This document shows, in pieces, positions 22,814 to 34,792 of a stretch of 64,000 bases of DNA. The DNA lies in assembly GCA_965644315.1 (NCBI GenBank), contig CBFFRQ010000019.1, forward strand, positions 310,001 to 374,000. The letters are read 5' to 3'. The position numbers and the translations under genes were made by a program. The notes under the pieces were generated by a model. It ran no database searches and had not been told where the DNA came from. It worked only from the letters and a program-made list of their open reading frames with translations. Positions within the stretch are counted from its first letter, which is position 1. The number at the start of each line of letters is the position of its first letter. Source of the stretch: Caecitellus pseudoparvulus (taxonomy: Eukaryota; Bigyra: Bicosoecida).

Positions 22814-25615
22814 ATGTGGTGGACTGCGCGGGACAGCCCAGAGGAAGGCGACTTGTTAGAGGCATGGAACCTCGCCCTCAGACAGGCTGCTTTGATTGGA
22901 GTTATACTAGTTTCATCGGTCCTTGGGGCGGCAGCTCTCGTATCCATCGTCCTGGCGCGCTTGCAGCATGCGCCTGCGTTTCATGCCTCGCTCAAGCGAA
23001 ACGCTGGCTCATGCTCGAGACTGTGCTCCTCGGCTGTGGAGGCTGTGGGCAGCGTTGCGTTTTGGCTGGCCTGGTTCTCCTTGGTTGTGCTGTGTGTTTC
23101 TGCATTGCTCATTCCTCTAAGTGCCGGGCTAGCTGGCACAGAGGACCACTCCTTCTTTGGCTGGACCCTGGTGCATGCTCTGTTGTCCTGGGCGGTGCGC
23201 TGGGCGCGTCAGTGGCTGCTGGGGCTCGCTGTGCCGGTCTGCATCGCCAGCAGCACGTTTCCAAACACATGGCAGCGTTTGCGATTGTCTGCCTCCCGAA
23301 TGCTGCTGGGAGGCGCAGCTTTCGTGGACATGCTGCGGTGGGCCAGCGCCGTGTGCCTGGCGGCGTTGGCCGTCACCCTCGGCTCCTCCATGCTGCACCC
23401 TCACATCGGGGTGATGGCCCTCCCCACCGCTTACTTTTCAGATGTGCAGTGGTGTATAGACGTGGTCGTGCCGCCAGTGGCAGCAATGCTTGTCTTGGCC
23501 ACTGTGCAAGGCATGCGCGCCAGTGTTCAGTTCATGAGCCGCATCCCCGTACCCTGCATCGCCGAGCAGCGGGAGGGGATGCTGTCGGCATCCATGCGCT
23601 CATTTGAGATTGGTCATCGGCAGTTGATGACTGCGATTGATCACCTGCAGGCGCAGACCTCTCGTCTCAGCGCGCCGGCGACCACTCCAGCGAACCAGAT
23701 CCGCGGCATGGGCAAGGGCTTGACCAGCAGCTCGGCTGCGCAGTCTCCAACGGCAGCGGACGATCCCGGCGAAGACCAAGGGCTGACTCCCGAAGCCCCG
23801 GGTTTTGACTCAGCGCCACGCGCAACTGGCAGCTCCGAGGACACTGCGACTTCCGCTCCTTCCACTGTTCACGCCACACGCCAGCTTCGGTTCGACTCCC
23901 CAAACGAGTCGGCACAGACACCTGCCACATCCAGCGACCCAAGCCATGATGCGTCGCAGCCAGATTGGACGCTGGGCCCCTACGTTGCCACCCAGCCGCG
24001 TCTGCCTCAGGCGCACTGCACCCCAGCCGCGGATTCTGCCTTTGCCTGTGCCGGCGTGCGGCTCGGGGATTTGGCACGGCAGCTGCTGGATGCAAACGAA
24101 GTTGTGCCCCGAAGCTGCTTTAGTCGTGGCGAGCGACGAAGCGTGCTACGGGGCAGTCCGCGGGCAATTGTGCAGAGGTTCATGAGTTTGGCCAGAGCTG
24201 CAGATCTGGCGGCCTCTGCCGCGCATGTTGGAGCAAAGCGGAAGCTGGCCCTTGAGCCAGAGCCCTCCAGCACGCGCTCTTCACGTGAAAGGGAAAATGC
24301 TGCGGAAAGCGAGGCGTCGCCACCTCTTGCAAAGTGCCGGAAACGCGTGCGTCGCCCCCTCTCTCAGCGCAGTGCACGGGAGTCACCGCAGCCAGACACT
24401 CCGTACGCGTCAGCAGCCGCGAGCACACGTGACCGCTTCTCGCACCACAAAGGCAACCGCACGCCAATGAGCCGGGCAAACCCAGCACCAGGTGCAGCCT
24501 TGCAGCACCAGGACGGAACTCAGGGCCCTGAGGTTGATTTCCACGATGACGACTCTTGTGCCAGCGGTGAGCTGCATGACCCAGCTGCACTTCAGCATGG
24601 ACAACCGCCAGTTGCCGAGGGCAGCGTAAACACAGTGACGCCACAACACATCGGCGAAGGCGTAGAACAACACGCGCCGAGCATGCAGTGCGAAGCTCCT
24701 GGCAGCGCGCGAGTGAGAGCATTGCAGTGGAGAGCTGAGCAGCGTGAGCGCCAACGTGGCGCAGAAGAGGACCGAGACGCAGGCGCGATGCTGGAACTTG
24801 TTCGGGGCGCGCTGCAAGCTGCCCACGACACGAAGCAGGCTTTGGCTGACAATGACCTGGTGCCAGATCCGCCAGCTATCCTTGCGGCGGAACAAGCATG
24901 CGCGGCATTGGCAGCAAGCTTGGATGACTTCGCATGCGCACACGAGAGCGCGCTCGTGAGAAGTCTTCGATGGGGCGCCTGCTTGGTCGGCCTTTCGTGT
25001 GTGTGCCTCCTTTTGGTGGCAGGTGCCCTTGAGAGCATCGCGACGCTCGCGGTAGGCAGGAGGGCAGTCCAAGCCCACCTTCGCAGCTTCTTGCCGCGTT
25101 TCGGCCTGCTCATCCTGGGGGGACTGCGCACTGTGTCCATGTTTGCCCTCATATGGTTGGGCATGCGCAGCACAGCTGTCAGTGTTGGTCTGTTCCCCGC
25201 TCCAGACGAACTGCAACTTGGGCGCGCTGTGGGGTCGCCTGCCTCGTCTTTCCTTCATGCAGAGCGCCGGCACCGCGCTCTGGTGCGTTTCGCTGTCATG
25301 TGCCTTGTGATGTCTGCTGCCATCCCACTTGCTGTGACAGGCGTCGGGCTGCTGCCTCCCGAGGAGGAGGCCCCCATCGCCCCAAGCTCCCATGATCAGC
25401 TTGAGTGCTCCTCCGCTGCAAGCGCTTGGTGGCTTCAGGCGGGCGAGACGTGCCCAGAGACACCTCAGCAGCCCCTCAGCACGGGCCTCACGGCACCAGT
25501 TTATGATTTTCTCGCGGGTCGTGTCATCTTGGCGGCGCTCTTCCTCGTGTTGGTGGGGCACCTTGGCCTGCAGCTCGCAGCCAGTGTGCGGAGCTGCGGT
25601 GCCGGGTGGCGCTGA
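22814..25615 (+). CDS. Unrecognised multipass membrane protein with long disordered middle
   Basis: 933 residues from the first ATG in the frame (22814, MWWTARDSPEEGD); the frame is open a little upstream and an extra 5' exon is possible. The N-terminal ~260 residues have about five hydrophobic segments (for example ALIGVILVSSVLGAAALVSIVL and FWLAWFSLVVLCVSALLI). A ~400-residue hydrophilic stretch follows, rich in Ser, Pro, Ala and charged residues, with a basic patch (KCRKRVRRPLSQR). Four further hydrophobic segments lie in the C-terminal ~220 residues. The split transmembrane layout with a big soluble middle is all that can be said; no domain was recognised. It converges on the phosphorylase-deaminase gene with 62 bp between stops. 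Confidence 0.6.
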   Translation: MWWTARDSPEEGDLLEAWNLALRQAALIGVILVSSVLGAAALVSIVLARLQHAPAFHASLKRNAGSCSRLCSSAVEAVGSVAFWLAWFSLVVLCVSALLIPLSAGLAGTEDHSFFGWTLVHALLSWAVRWARQWLLGLAVPVCIASSTFPNTWQRLRLSASRMLLGGAAFVDMLRWASAVCLAALAVTLGSSMLHPHIGVMALPTAYFSDVQWCIDVVVPPVAAMLVLATVQGMRASVQFMSRIPVPCIAEQREGMLSASMRSFEIGHRQLMTAIDHLQAQTSRLSAPATTPANQIRGMGKGLTSSSAAQSPTAADDPGEDQGLTPEAPGFDSAPRATGSSEDTATSAPSTVHATRQLRFDSPNESAQTPATSSDPSHDASQPDWTLGPYVATQPRLPQAHCTPAADSAFACAGVRLGDLARQLLDANEVVPRSCFSRGERRSVLRGSPRAIVQRFMSLARAADLAASAAHVGAKRKLALEPEPSSTRSSRERENAAESEASPPLAKCRKRVRRPLSQRSARESPQPDTPYASAAASTRDRFSHHKGNRTPMSRANPAPGAALQHQDGTQGPEVDFHDDDSCASGELHDPAALQHGQPPVAEGSVNTVTPQHIGEGVEQHAPSMQCEAPGSARVRALQWRAEQRERQRGAEEDRDAGAMLELVRGALQAAHDTKQALADNDLVPDPPAILAAEQACAALAASLDDFACAHESALVRSLRWGACLVGLSCVCLLLVAGALESIATLAVGRRAVQAHLRSFLPRFGLLILGGLRTVSMFALIWLGMRSTAVSVGLFPAPDELQLGRAVGSPASSFLHAERRHRALVRFAVMCLVMSAAIPLAVTGVGLLPPEEEAPIAPSSHDQLECSSAASAWWLQAGETCPETPQQPLSTGLTAPVYDFLAGRVILAALFLVLVGHLGLQLAASVRSCGAGWR

Positions 25616-25677
25616 CGTGTCGATCGCGCCGGCCACCTGTGGAGCTCATGGCATGCATGTGCATTGTGTCGGCTTCC

Positions 25678-28000
25678 TCACCCCTTGACACAGACGGGCG
25701 TGGCAGGGGTGCCTGGGTCAGTCATGGCGTCCGCGCGCACCTTATGCGACCAGTCTGCAGACGCCGCCTTCACCTCGAATTCACTGACACTCAGGAGCTT
25801 CCTCTGTGCCATGAGCTGGCGTCCACGCACCCACACGTCGCTGACGTCGGCTCGGTCCATGACGTACACAATGTGCGAAATGACGTTGTACACAGGCGCC
25901 ACGTCCAAGCCGTCCAGGCGAATGGCGATGAAGTCGGCATCCTTGCCTGGCAGCAGGGAGCCTGTCACGCTGTCCAGGCCCAGCGCTCGCGCGCCGTTCA
26001 ATGTGGCCATCTGGATGGCCATAGGCGCGGGGGCAATGGTGGCATCCTTGCCGACTCCCTTCGCCAGAAGTGCAGCCAGGCGCAGCTCCGCAAGCATGTC
26101 CAGCTTGTTGTTGGAGGCAGAGGAGTCGGTGCCGATGGCGACGTTCACACCAGCAGTCAGCAGTTTGCCGACAGGGCAGAAGCCGCTGGCCAACTTCAGG
26201 TTGGAGGAGGGGCAGTGCACGATGGAGATCTTCTTCTCCGCGGCGACGGCAATTTCTGCGTCAGTCAGCTGCGTCATGTGCACGGCGATGAGGCGATCGT
26301 CCACCAGGCCAAGCCTGTCCAAGTTGGCGAAGGGGCGGCACTTCTCAGTGCTCAAGTGGCAGTTCAAGCCCTCCCCTGCCGCAGAAGAGGCGACTTCGGC
26401 TTCAGCCTCGTGCAAGTGCACGTGCACGCGCATGCCGCGCGCCGCCGCCAAGTCACGCAGGCGCTCAAACGAGGCGTCGGCGACAGTGTACGGCGCATGG
26501 GGCGCCCATGTGAAATTGATGAGGCCGGAGGCATCATGGGCGGCGGGCGTCGTGACAGCCTCCCCCTCCCCAGCCACAACCAACTCGGACAGCACTTCCT
26601 GCCCCGTCTCAAACGCCTGCGCTGAGCTCTTGGTATAGTTGTTGGGGAACTCCAGGACGGTCAGGCCGATGCTGGCACGAATGCCGGTCTTGCGAATGCC
26701 CTCGGCGATGGAGCGCGGGAAGAAGTACATGTCGTTGACACAGGTGACGCCTGACTGGATGCACTCGGCGGCAGCCTGCATCGTACCGTCCCGCACGAAA
26801 TCAGGACTGACGAGGCGCCCCTCAGTGGGCCACACATCCTCCATGAGCCACTTCTCCAGGGGCTTGTCGTCCGCCAGCCCGCGCATGTGGTTCATGGCCA
26901 GGTGCGTGTGGGCGTTGATCATGCCTGGCATGAGCACGTGGTGTTCCAGGTGCTTGGTCTCGGCGGCTGCGTACAGGTACCGCGCTGAGGAGGACTTCTC
27001 CAGGGCCACGATCTTGCCGTCTGACACCACCAAGCAGTGGTCTTCGAACACCGTATTGAAGGGCTCCACGGGCACGATGTACTTGGCGTGCACGATGAGG
27101 TCCACGATCTGAGCTCGGGGCAGGGCCAGCAGCAGCGCTGCGGCGATGCGCTCCACCTTGTGCAGGTTGGAGGCCTGCGCGGCGTGGAAGTCTGACAGGT
27201 CGAAGTCAGGGCCGATTCCATTGGCGAAGTTGTCCACCACGGCCACGGCCGCGTAGGGCAGGTGCACCTCCCCGAAAGCAGTCGCCTCATGCGCCGCGGT
27301 CATGCCCACGACGTCGCCTGCAGCTGCCATGGCTGCGATCTCGGCCTTGGTCTCAAACCGAGGGCCCATGGCGTTGACGTACACGCCACCGTCCACGGGG
27401 TGCATGTCCAGGTCCCCCAGCACGTGCAGGAGGAGCTGGCGCACAGCAGGGTGCATGCCAGGGGAGATGTGTGCGCGGGCGTCTGCGTACACGCGGCGGA
27501 GGTCCCAGGGGCAGTAGAAGTCATCTGGCACCATGACTGTGCCCACCAGTGTACTGCGCTTCAAGGAACCCACAGAGCACACGCCGACAACGACACTGAC
27601 GCCCTGCGGAGGGAGCGGGTTGCAGCACGGCGGGTGCGGAAAACCATTCGATTTCCGCAGGCAACCCCAGCAAGCTCACCTCTGCCTTCATGGCCAAGGC
27701 GATGGCCTGGTAGTTGATGACGGCAGGCTGTGTGTACTCGCCATCAGTGCGGGCATCATGGCGCTGCACGAACACCAGCGTGGCTGCAGAGGGCAGCTTG
27801 CCAACGCGCAGGACCACGTCGCCGTGCTCCGTGGAGACAGTCTTCTTCTCCAGCGCAGTGAACTCTGGCAGCTGCGTCTTCAACAGGCCAGACCCGCCCA
27901 CGATGCCAATGGTCACTCCCGACACGTCTTTGTCAAACATGGACGTGGGCAGGGGAGGGGATCCCATGATGCCAGTGGGCGAGTCGTCTGCAGCTGCCAT
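25678..28000 (-). CDS. Fused nucleoside phosphorylase / amidohydrolase deaminase (MTA or MTI salvage)
   Basis: Two enzymes in one 748-residue protein: exon 1 28000-27680, exon 2 27603-25678, with a 76-bp GTGAGC...CCGCAG intron in phase 0. Residues ~28-270 are a purine nucleoside phosphorylase (MTAP/PNP fold): GIVGGSGL, RHDARTDGEYT, NYQA, then NAMGPRFETKAEI and GMTAAHEA. Residues ~273-748 are a TrzA/MtaD-type amidohydrolase: metal-binding HTH (H339, H341) in NAHTHLAMNHMRG, HLHEAEAE, HCPSSNLKLASG and GTDSSASNN. In bacteria such as Pseudomonas, MTA is deaminated to methylthioinosine and then phosphorolysed; this fusion has the parts for that order. At the base-specificity site the phosphorylase reads VVDNFANG rather than ATDYD, which points to a 6-oxopurine substrate. 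Cytosolic location is inferred from the lack of a targeting peptide. Confidence 0.85.
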
Positions 28001-28377
28001 GGTGTTGGCGGGGTGGCTGCACTTGCTGGGCTCTGAAGGGGCAGGTTGCCAGGGAAGGGCTGGGCGGAAGCGCGTCGGGCAAGGCTGAGCCATCCATGAG
28101 CTGGACGGGCACGGGGTGTGTATGTTTGAAAAGTGCCCGGCGCATGGCTCAGTGACCTGCAGCTCTGCCGCGTGTGTGGCCGTCGCGGCAGCTGGGCTCC
28201 GGCGCAGCACAGTTGCCGCACCCCCCTCCCTGACCCCCGTGCGAGCCTGTGAGACAAACAAAACACACCCAGACGCTCACCTGCGCACCATGCCCATGGC
28301 CGGGCGGTGTTCCGACTCTCCCACCGCCTGCGTGCGGCGGCCACACCCCCCCCCAAGTCACCCTCACGCTGGGAAGC
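28001..28377. other. Divergent promoter region, phosphorylase-deaminase / anoctamin
   Basis: About 375 bp between divergent starts. No gene recognised. Confidence 0.4.
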
Positions 28378-31300
28378 ATGGCCAGTCGAGCGCGCACCAG
28401 TGGCAGGTCAGGCAGCCAGCAAGGCACAGAGATGGCCAGCCGCGGCCCAGGCACGCGACCGGCTCGAGGGCCTGCAGGACAGGGCACTGTGCTGTCGTCG
28501 CCGTGGGGCAACGTCTCCATGGCGGGGTACAAGAAGCGCAAGCACCACGGCGTGAAGCTGACCGGCTCGGACAGCTCAGGTGGCGGCGCCGTGGCAGGCA
28601 CGCAGGTGCTGCACGTGCCGGATTTGTCCCTTGTAGACAACAGTCAGTGGCACAAAGACCTCGCCCGTGCGCACTACATCGTCATTGTGGAAGGCAAGAA
28701 CAAAGCATGGCTTCAAACGTGCGTCGAGGCCCGCTCAGCCGCTGCTGGTGACGGGTGACCTTCGACGCGCCTCCCTCGCCTGTTCTCAGGGAGTTCATGC
28801 CTCGCATTGCCCTGGCTGGCTTGCGTGCCATTGCATACTGGGACTCCATGCACAAAAATGTGAGTGGGGCCCGTTCGCAGCAGCCCAGGGCGTGTCCAAG
28901 TGTTGCGTGGGCGGCGCGTCAATTTCCGCACTCTGCTCGTCGCAGATCATCGTGAAGCTGTTCGCGCCCCTGGACCGCTTGCTGTACGAAGCAGACCGCG
29001 TGGACAAGCGGTTACTCCTGGACTCCAAAATGCTGCAGTATGCGGACATTCGAGTCAACGCTGACCTGCAGAGGCAGGGCCTGCAGTTCGACCCTTCGAC
29101 CACGGCGCACCTGCCGGAGGAGGAGCTGGCCATCCCCGACGAGGAGCTGTACCGGGGCTCTGGGAAGTACCCGCCGTACGAACACATCTACGCGCCCTTC
29201 CGTGTGGGCACCTCTCCCAAGGAGCGGCGCATCATGAAGCTGTTCAAGAAGGACGCTCACACCGGCACGTACCTCTCCAACAAGGACGCCATCCAACTCC
29301 TCATCAACATCATCCACGCGCCGGCGGGGGAGGGCGGCGCAGGCTGGGACTTGGAGCGCCTGGCCATTTCCAAGGATGCCCGTGTGCTGAAGCACTTCCC
29401 CGGCCACTTCCCCGAGCTCAAAGAGGACTTGCGCAAGAAGTGGTACGTTTGGTGCAGCTGGCCCTGGTCCACCCCCACCAACGACATCCGGATGTATTTG
29501 GGAGAGGAGGTGGGCATGTACTTCTCTTTTGTGTGAGTGAGCTGCGGCGTCCCAGGAGCTGGACATCGCGCCGCGACAGCGCACTCCCTGCCCCTGCTGC
29601 ACAGGTCCTTTCTCACCATGGCGCTGCTGTTTCCCAGCATTGTCGGGCTGGCCACCTTCATCGGCCAGCAGATCACCTTCACCCTGCACCTCATCTGGCT
29701 TCCTGGCATTGCCATCGCTGCTGCCGTGTGGTCCACGCTGTGGGGGGAGTTCTGGAAACGCCAGCAGAGCACCAACGCCATGGAGTGGGGCATGACGCAA
29801 TTCGAAGACGAAGAAACGCTCCGAGCGGCGTTTATGAACAGCACGGCCGTCCTGCACCGCCGCTCCCTGGTGCACGGCAAGCCTGAGTACTACTCCAGTC
29901 CCCTGGCGCAGCGCCTGAAGTCGTCCTTCTCCATCAGCCTCATCTCTATCGCCATTGGCACGGTCGTTGCCGTCGTCGTCGGCTTGTTCTTCACGCGCAT
30001 CCTGCTCACGAATGAGGAGGAGGCAGGCAACATCCCAGCCGGCTATGGCGGCATTTTGTCCTCCGCCATTGCGGCTGTGCAGATCCAGATCACCAGCTTC
30101 CTGTACAAGAAAATGGTGAGTGGTGCCCTGCCGGTCACTGGCCACGCCGCCGCACACACGCTCCTGCCCCTCCACACAACAGGCTGTGTGGCTGAATGAC
30201 TTTGAAAATCACGCGACGGAGACCCAGTACCGGGACAGCCTCATTCTCAAGTCTGCCATCTTCGAAACGGTCAACAGCTACTTTTCACGTTCGTGCAGCG
30301 TTTGCTGACCCAGTATTCATCGGGTAGTCAGCACAAGTGCCTTCCGTTGCTGCCGCTTCGCAGTGTTCTGGATCATCCTCAAGGCGTCAGGCACTTTGAC
30401 TGTGCTGGGGGAGCGCCAGGTGTGCCTGGAGTGGAAGGGCAAGCCTGACTGCTTGCATGAGCTGCAGCAAACCATCATGGTGGTGCGTTCGTGCGCTGCC
30501 GGGCTGCTCCTGTCGCCTCAGCTTTGTCATGCCTGCCCCTTCTGCAGATCTTCATCATGCGCTTGGTGGTGGGGAACTTCCAGGAGATTGTCTTGCCAAG
30601 TCTGATTCGTGGCGCCAAACGCTGCTTCGCTGTCACGTGTGCCAAGAAGTCCAACGGTGTCACAGAGGACGGCCACGTCATCGGCACACCCAGCAGCGCA
30701 GAGCTGGACGCAGAGAAGGACGTGCCAGATGTCTTTGAGGACTACATGGAGATTCTCATCACGTACGGCTACTGCGCCCTCTTCGTGGTGGCGTTTCCAC
30801 TGGCTCCCCTGCTCGCCATGGTGTCGTTCTACGTTGAGCTGCGCGTGGATGCGCTGAAGTTCTTGGACGGCTCCACGCGGACTATCCCCCGGGGCGCACA
30901 GGACATTGGCACATGGCAGCTCATGTTTGAGGCGTTTGGCGTCCTGTCGGTGCTGTCCAACCTGGTCCTTGTGTGCGTGTGGCGACGAAGCAGCTCTGCA
31001 CGTGACTGACACCCACCGCACCACTTGCTGTTCCCACGCCCTCCCCCCGCTGCGCAGGATCTTTACTGAGAGCACATTTTTAGGATTCACCACCACCATG
31101 GACCGCGTTGTCGCGTTGTTCTTCATTGAGCATGGGCTGTTCTTGGCGAAGGCCATCATCGCGGAGGTGATTGAGGATGTCACTGAGCCGGTGCAGCTGC
31201 AGATTAAACGCCAAGACTACCTCGTGGACAAGCACATCGAGGGAGTGGAGGACGAGGTGACGTCAGTTGCCGCCCTGCAGGCCATGGATGCGGAGAATGC

Positions 31301-31976
31301 TGGTGTCATGGACGGCCGTGTGCGAAGCGGCACCGACGCCGACGCGGACGACGCGCTGCGCCGTGCAGGCGCAGTGCAGAACTTCTCTGAGCGGGAGGGA
31401 GACGAGGCGGACGCAGGGAGCCCCATCGAGCAAGCTGCACTGCGGGCTGCCATTCAACGGTCGTGGGTGCGGCAGATGCTGTACGGGTGGAAGGTGAGCA
31501 ACAACGAAGCAGAGATGGTGTCTAGCCTGCCAGTGTGGGGTGCATTTGGTCCAGATCACCAGGACCTCACAGCTCTGGAGCGGGAAGCCCGGGAAGCAGG
31601 CGAGTTCGTGCCCCAGGGGTTCACAGGCGCAGGGGCAGATGGCGTGGGCGAGCGGGGGGACATCCCCGAGGAGGAGTCACAGGAGCCAAAGAGCGGCGGC
31701 GCCGCGGTGCTGTCGTCCGGCAAGCCCTCCACGCCGCCCTCCGAGAGAGCACGGCTGTCAGGCCAAGGAGAGGCCAAGGCAGCGGGGCGGGGGTACGGTG
31801 CCACAGCCACACGGCCACCAGTGGCACCCTCCAGTCGTCGAGGCAGCGGTGACCCCAACCCACTCGTCCCGCGGGGTGTGCAGTCGGGCAACCACGGCTC
31901 GTCTGCTGCCATCGGCGGTGGAGGGTTCTTCGCCACGGCAGCCTTTGCGGACAGGGCTGATTCCGACTCTGACTAG
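28378..31976 (+). CDS. Anoctamin (TMEM16) family membrane protein
   Basis: Calcium-activated chloride channel or phospholipid scramblase family. Eight exons: 28378-28718, 28790-28859, 28946-29532, 29605-30115, 30183-30288, 30364-30482, 30548-30972, 31058-31976; 1025 residues with every phase consistent. Cytosolic N-terminal domain, then the anoctamin core: YLGEEVGMYFSF, LPGIAIAAAVWSTLWGEFWKRQQ (typical WSTLFLExWKR), a helix-rich middle, and YGYCALFVVAFPLAPLLAM, VELRVDALKFL, DIGTWQ, which are close to animal and plant anoctamins. FIEHGLFLAKAIIAEVIEDV is the last core helix. The C-terminal ~200 residues are disordered and low complexity. Which Ca-site residues are kept was not checked, so channel versus scramblase is open. 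It converges on the UFD1-domain gene, 77 bp apart. Confidence 0.87.
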
Positions 31977-32053
31977 AAGCCGGCGCCAGCGCCTAGGCAA
32001 TGCACAGCGCAGGGTTACACGTTGTGGCGCGACATCTCTTTCGTCAAGTGCCT

Positions 32054-34584
32054 TCACCCGAAAAATGCGCCGGCAATGCTCGCTTTGGTCGAGCTCCGCT
32101 TCTGCTCGACTGTGCGCGCGGCCGGCTTGGACTGCGCGCCAGCAGCCGCTGCTGGGGCGGGTGCATCGATGCTAGGCTCTGCTTGGCTGTCGAAAAACTC
32201 GACAATACCCGGCGCAGCCGCTGCCACCGCCTGTGTGGACCGTTGCTGAGCGGAGCGGACACAGAAGAAAAACGCCCGGTCAGGCAGCGGCGCCAGGGCC
32301 AGCTTGGCCAGTAGCACGGCGGGAGCAGCAGCAGAAGCTTGTGGCATCGGCGCACTGGCACCGCTGCCTGATGCGCAGGCAGCATTGGTGCAGGCCGCTC
32401 GTCTGCAACCAGCCGATAGCTGCGCATGGTATGCCCGCACGAGCCCTGCAAAGAGCGCTTTTCCGTTGGCGGCGTCACACGGATTGGTGCCGGCGGGGAG
32501 ACCTTGCACGTGGCCTTGCAGAAGGCGGAAGCACCGTGCGCATGTACCTGCTGCTGCCGCTGCGGCATCAATGCTGGGCTTGGCAGCCTCTAGCATGCAG
32601 GTCGTGTTGGCGCATCGCGTCGCGGCAGGCTCCTCAGCCGCCCCGCTGCCTGAACCACTGACATCGCCATCTTCGGATTCTGCCGCCGGTGGCCCATGCA
32701 CATCGCTTTCAAGACCCCTGGCCACTTTCCAGGGGGAGGGCTGCACGCCTTCAGGGGGTGGGGTAGCAGCCACCTCCTCCATGTCTGCGCCAGGGTGATA
32801 CGTCGCGCCATGTGCTGCCAGCAACTTCAACTGCACACGCTGGCCACACACCCCACACTGAGTGGTGCGCCCCCCACACTCTGCTTCGTGCTGCGTGAAG
32901 CCATCCAGCCGATCGCGGGCGGAGTCGGGCACGCCACCCGCCCTCACAATCAAATCGCAAAAACGGCACTTGATGAAGCGGTGTGGGCAGCGAGTGCGGC
33001 GGTGTGTGCGCAGGTCGCGCAGGTGGCCTTCAAAGCCACACGTGCATGCGATTGGCGTGTGCTCCAGGGCGTGGTGCTTCTCGTGGTGTTCCTGGGGCAT
33101 GACCCGGTCGCAGGTGGGGCAGTGCCAGTGTGCTGCTGCCTCGGTAGATCCCTTGCGCAGCACAGCTCCACACCCACTGTGAGGGCAGCGGACGTTGTTC
33201 CGGGAACAGAACGCTTCATGTCGAGGGAGGCTCGCTTCAGGAACGTGTGCGCCACAGAGAGAGCAAGGGAGCATGCCTTCTGGCACGTCTGCTGGTGCTG
33301 CTGCAGCGTCGCCGGTGCGATCAGGCCCAGCCACCAGCACTGGGACTGGCGCTGCTGTGAGGGTGTAGGCGGAGACGCCTTGCGGGGAGTACGCTTGTAA
33401 GGACAGAGACAGGACAGTGCCCTTGCTCCACGGCAGCTGTGTGAAGGTGGCTGCTTCCCCTGCAACACTGGGCACGCGGCGCAATGGGGGGGGGGGCGCT
33501 GGGCCTGACGGGTCTGCGGGTGCCACGGCTTGTGCAAGGGGCGTGCTGAGGGTGGTGGCATCCACATAGGCTGCAGCTGGTGAGATGGTGAGGCGTGCAT
33601 CGCCAGGCTCAGTGCTGGACAGCACTGCGTCGGCTGCCGTGGGTCGTGTCTGAGGCTGAGCGGCCACGTGCATGTCAGCGTCGCCGTCAGCGAGGGTGAG
33701 GCGCAGCTGCACGCCCCAAACGTGCGTGGCTGACCGGCCATCTGCAGTGACACCTCCGATCTCCACACCGGCTGCCTGCAGGTCTTCCTGGCTGACAGGC
33801 CCGGCCAGCATGAAGTCTGGAAGCGGAATACGAAAGGTGTCAATGGCACCACCCTGAGGCAAGGACCCATTGAGCACTGACCCGGCTGGCGGCTTTGCTG
33901 CGTCTTTTGGTGCAGATGTGGAGCTTGGGTGGGCGAGAGTGACCCACCGTGCGGCTTGGCGGCCGTCGGGCGCTCCTGCGTTGAGCGGCTCGGCGAATTC
34001 CACGGAGCAGTTCGTGTTCAGGATGCAGACTGCCTGCAGGCTGGGCGTGGACGGCGCGGCCTCCTGCACCAGGACGTCATACTCCATGCCTGCTTCTTCC
34101 ACCCGAATGATGTCAGCAGGGGACAGGCACGTGTAGCGCTGCGTGAGCTGCCGTTCCAGCAACGCCTTGTGGTCTGCCACGTTGAAAAAGTCTGCCGTCA
34201 TGGGCTGAAGCACGAGCTTGGTGGCCTTCGGGACGCCATTGGCGACTCGCAGGACAAGGGTTTCACCGCCTTGCAGGCCGAGCTCCTGTACCACTTTCTC
34301 TGCTCGCAGGGGGGGGAGTCGGCGGGGTGGCGGCAGCGTTTCCGCGGCGTTTCGAAGCTCCACGCACCTGGGAGCCCCACCTGTCCCTCGGCGGCTGAGC
34401 CCTCCTGCACGCCGCAGTAAGCCTTGGTACCTCTACTCGGACAGCGCACGTCTAAAATGAGCGGCAGCTGCACAGCTGGGATGCTGAAGAGCTCGGTGAG
34501 GGCTGTGGGCGAGATGGTCACCCGGTCTGTCCAGCCAGCACTGGTGCGCAGATTCCACTGCACTTCGCTGCGCCAGGACGCCAT
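32054..34584 (-). CDS. UFD1-domain protein with zinc-finger array and AZUL-like C-terminus
   Basis: Exons 34584-34368 and 34299-32054, with a 68-bp GTGCGT...GAGCAG intron in phase 1; 820 residues. The splice rebuilds the UFD1 double-psi barrel: TISPTALTELFSI, YCGVQE, GLPEKVVQELGLQGGETLVLRV, YTCLSPADIIRV and CSVEFAEPL, matching UFD1 order. Residues ~370-530 carry a TRAF/XAF1-like zinc-finger series (CSLCGAHV, RCPHSGCG, CPTCDRVM, CRFCDLIV, CGVCGQRV). Near the C-terminus, LVRAYHAQLSAGCRRAACTN resembles the AZUL zinc finger first described in UBE3A. Plants have UFD1 plus zinc-finger proteins (PRLI-interacting factor K type), so the first part has precedent. A role in Cdc48/p97-linked ubiquitin handling is inferred. 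An alternative in-frame start exists upstream of 34584. Confidence 0.78.
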
Positions 34585-34792
34585 GGGTGGGACTGACAGG
34601 GGCGTGTGGGATCTTTGTACGTATGCTTGCCACACTTCCTACAAGGGACGCTGCTGGCTGTGCTGTCTTGCATGTTGTGTAATGTGGCATTACTGGCCCG
34701 TTGCCACTCCTTGCCTAGTACAAACCTTGGAGCATCGCTGCATTACGCACCTACACCTTCGCCGGGTGGCTTCAGTGCCTGATGTGCCAGAG

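Noticed and set aside
25606-26638. Two overlapping plus-strand frames of over 320 codons antisense to the deaminase domain
   Set aside because: Both lie over well-conserved amidohydrolase motifs on the minus strand and show no domain.
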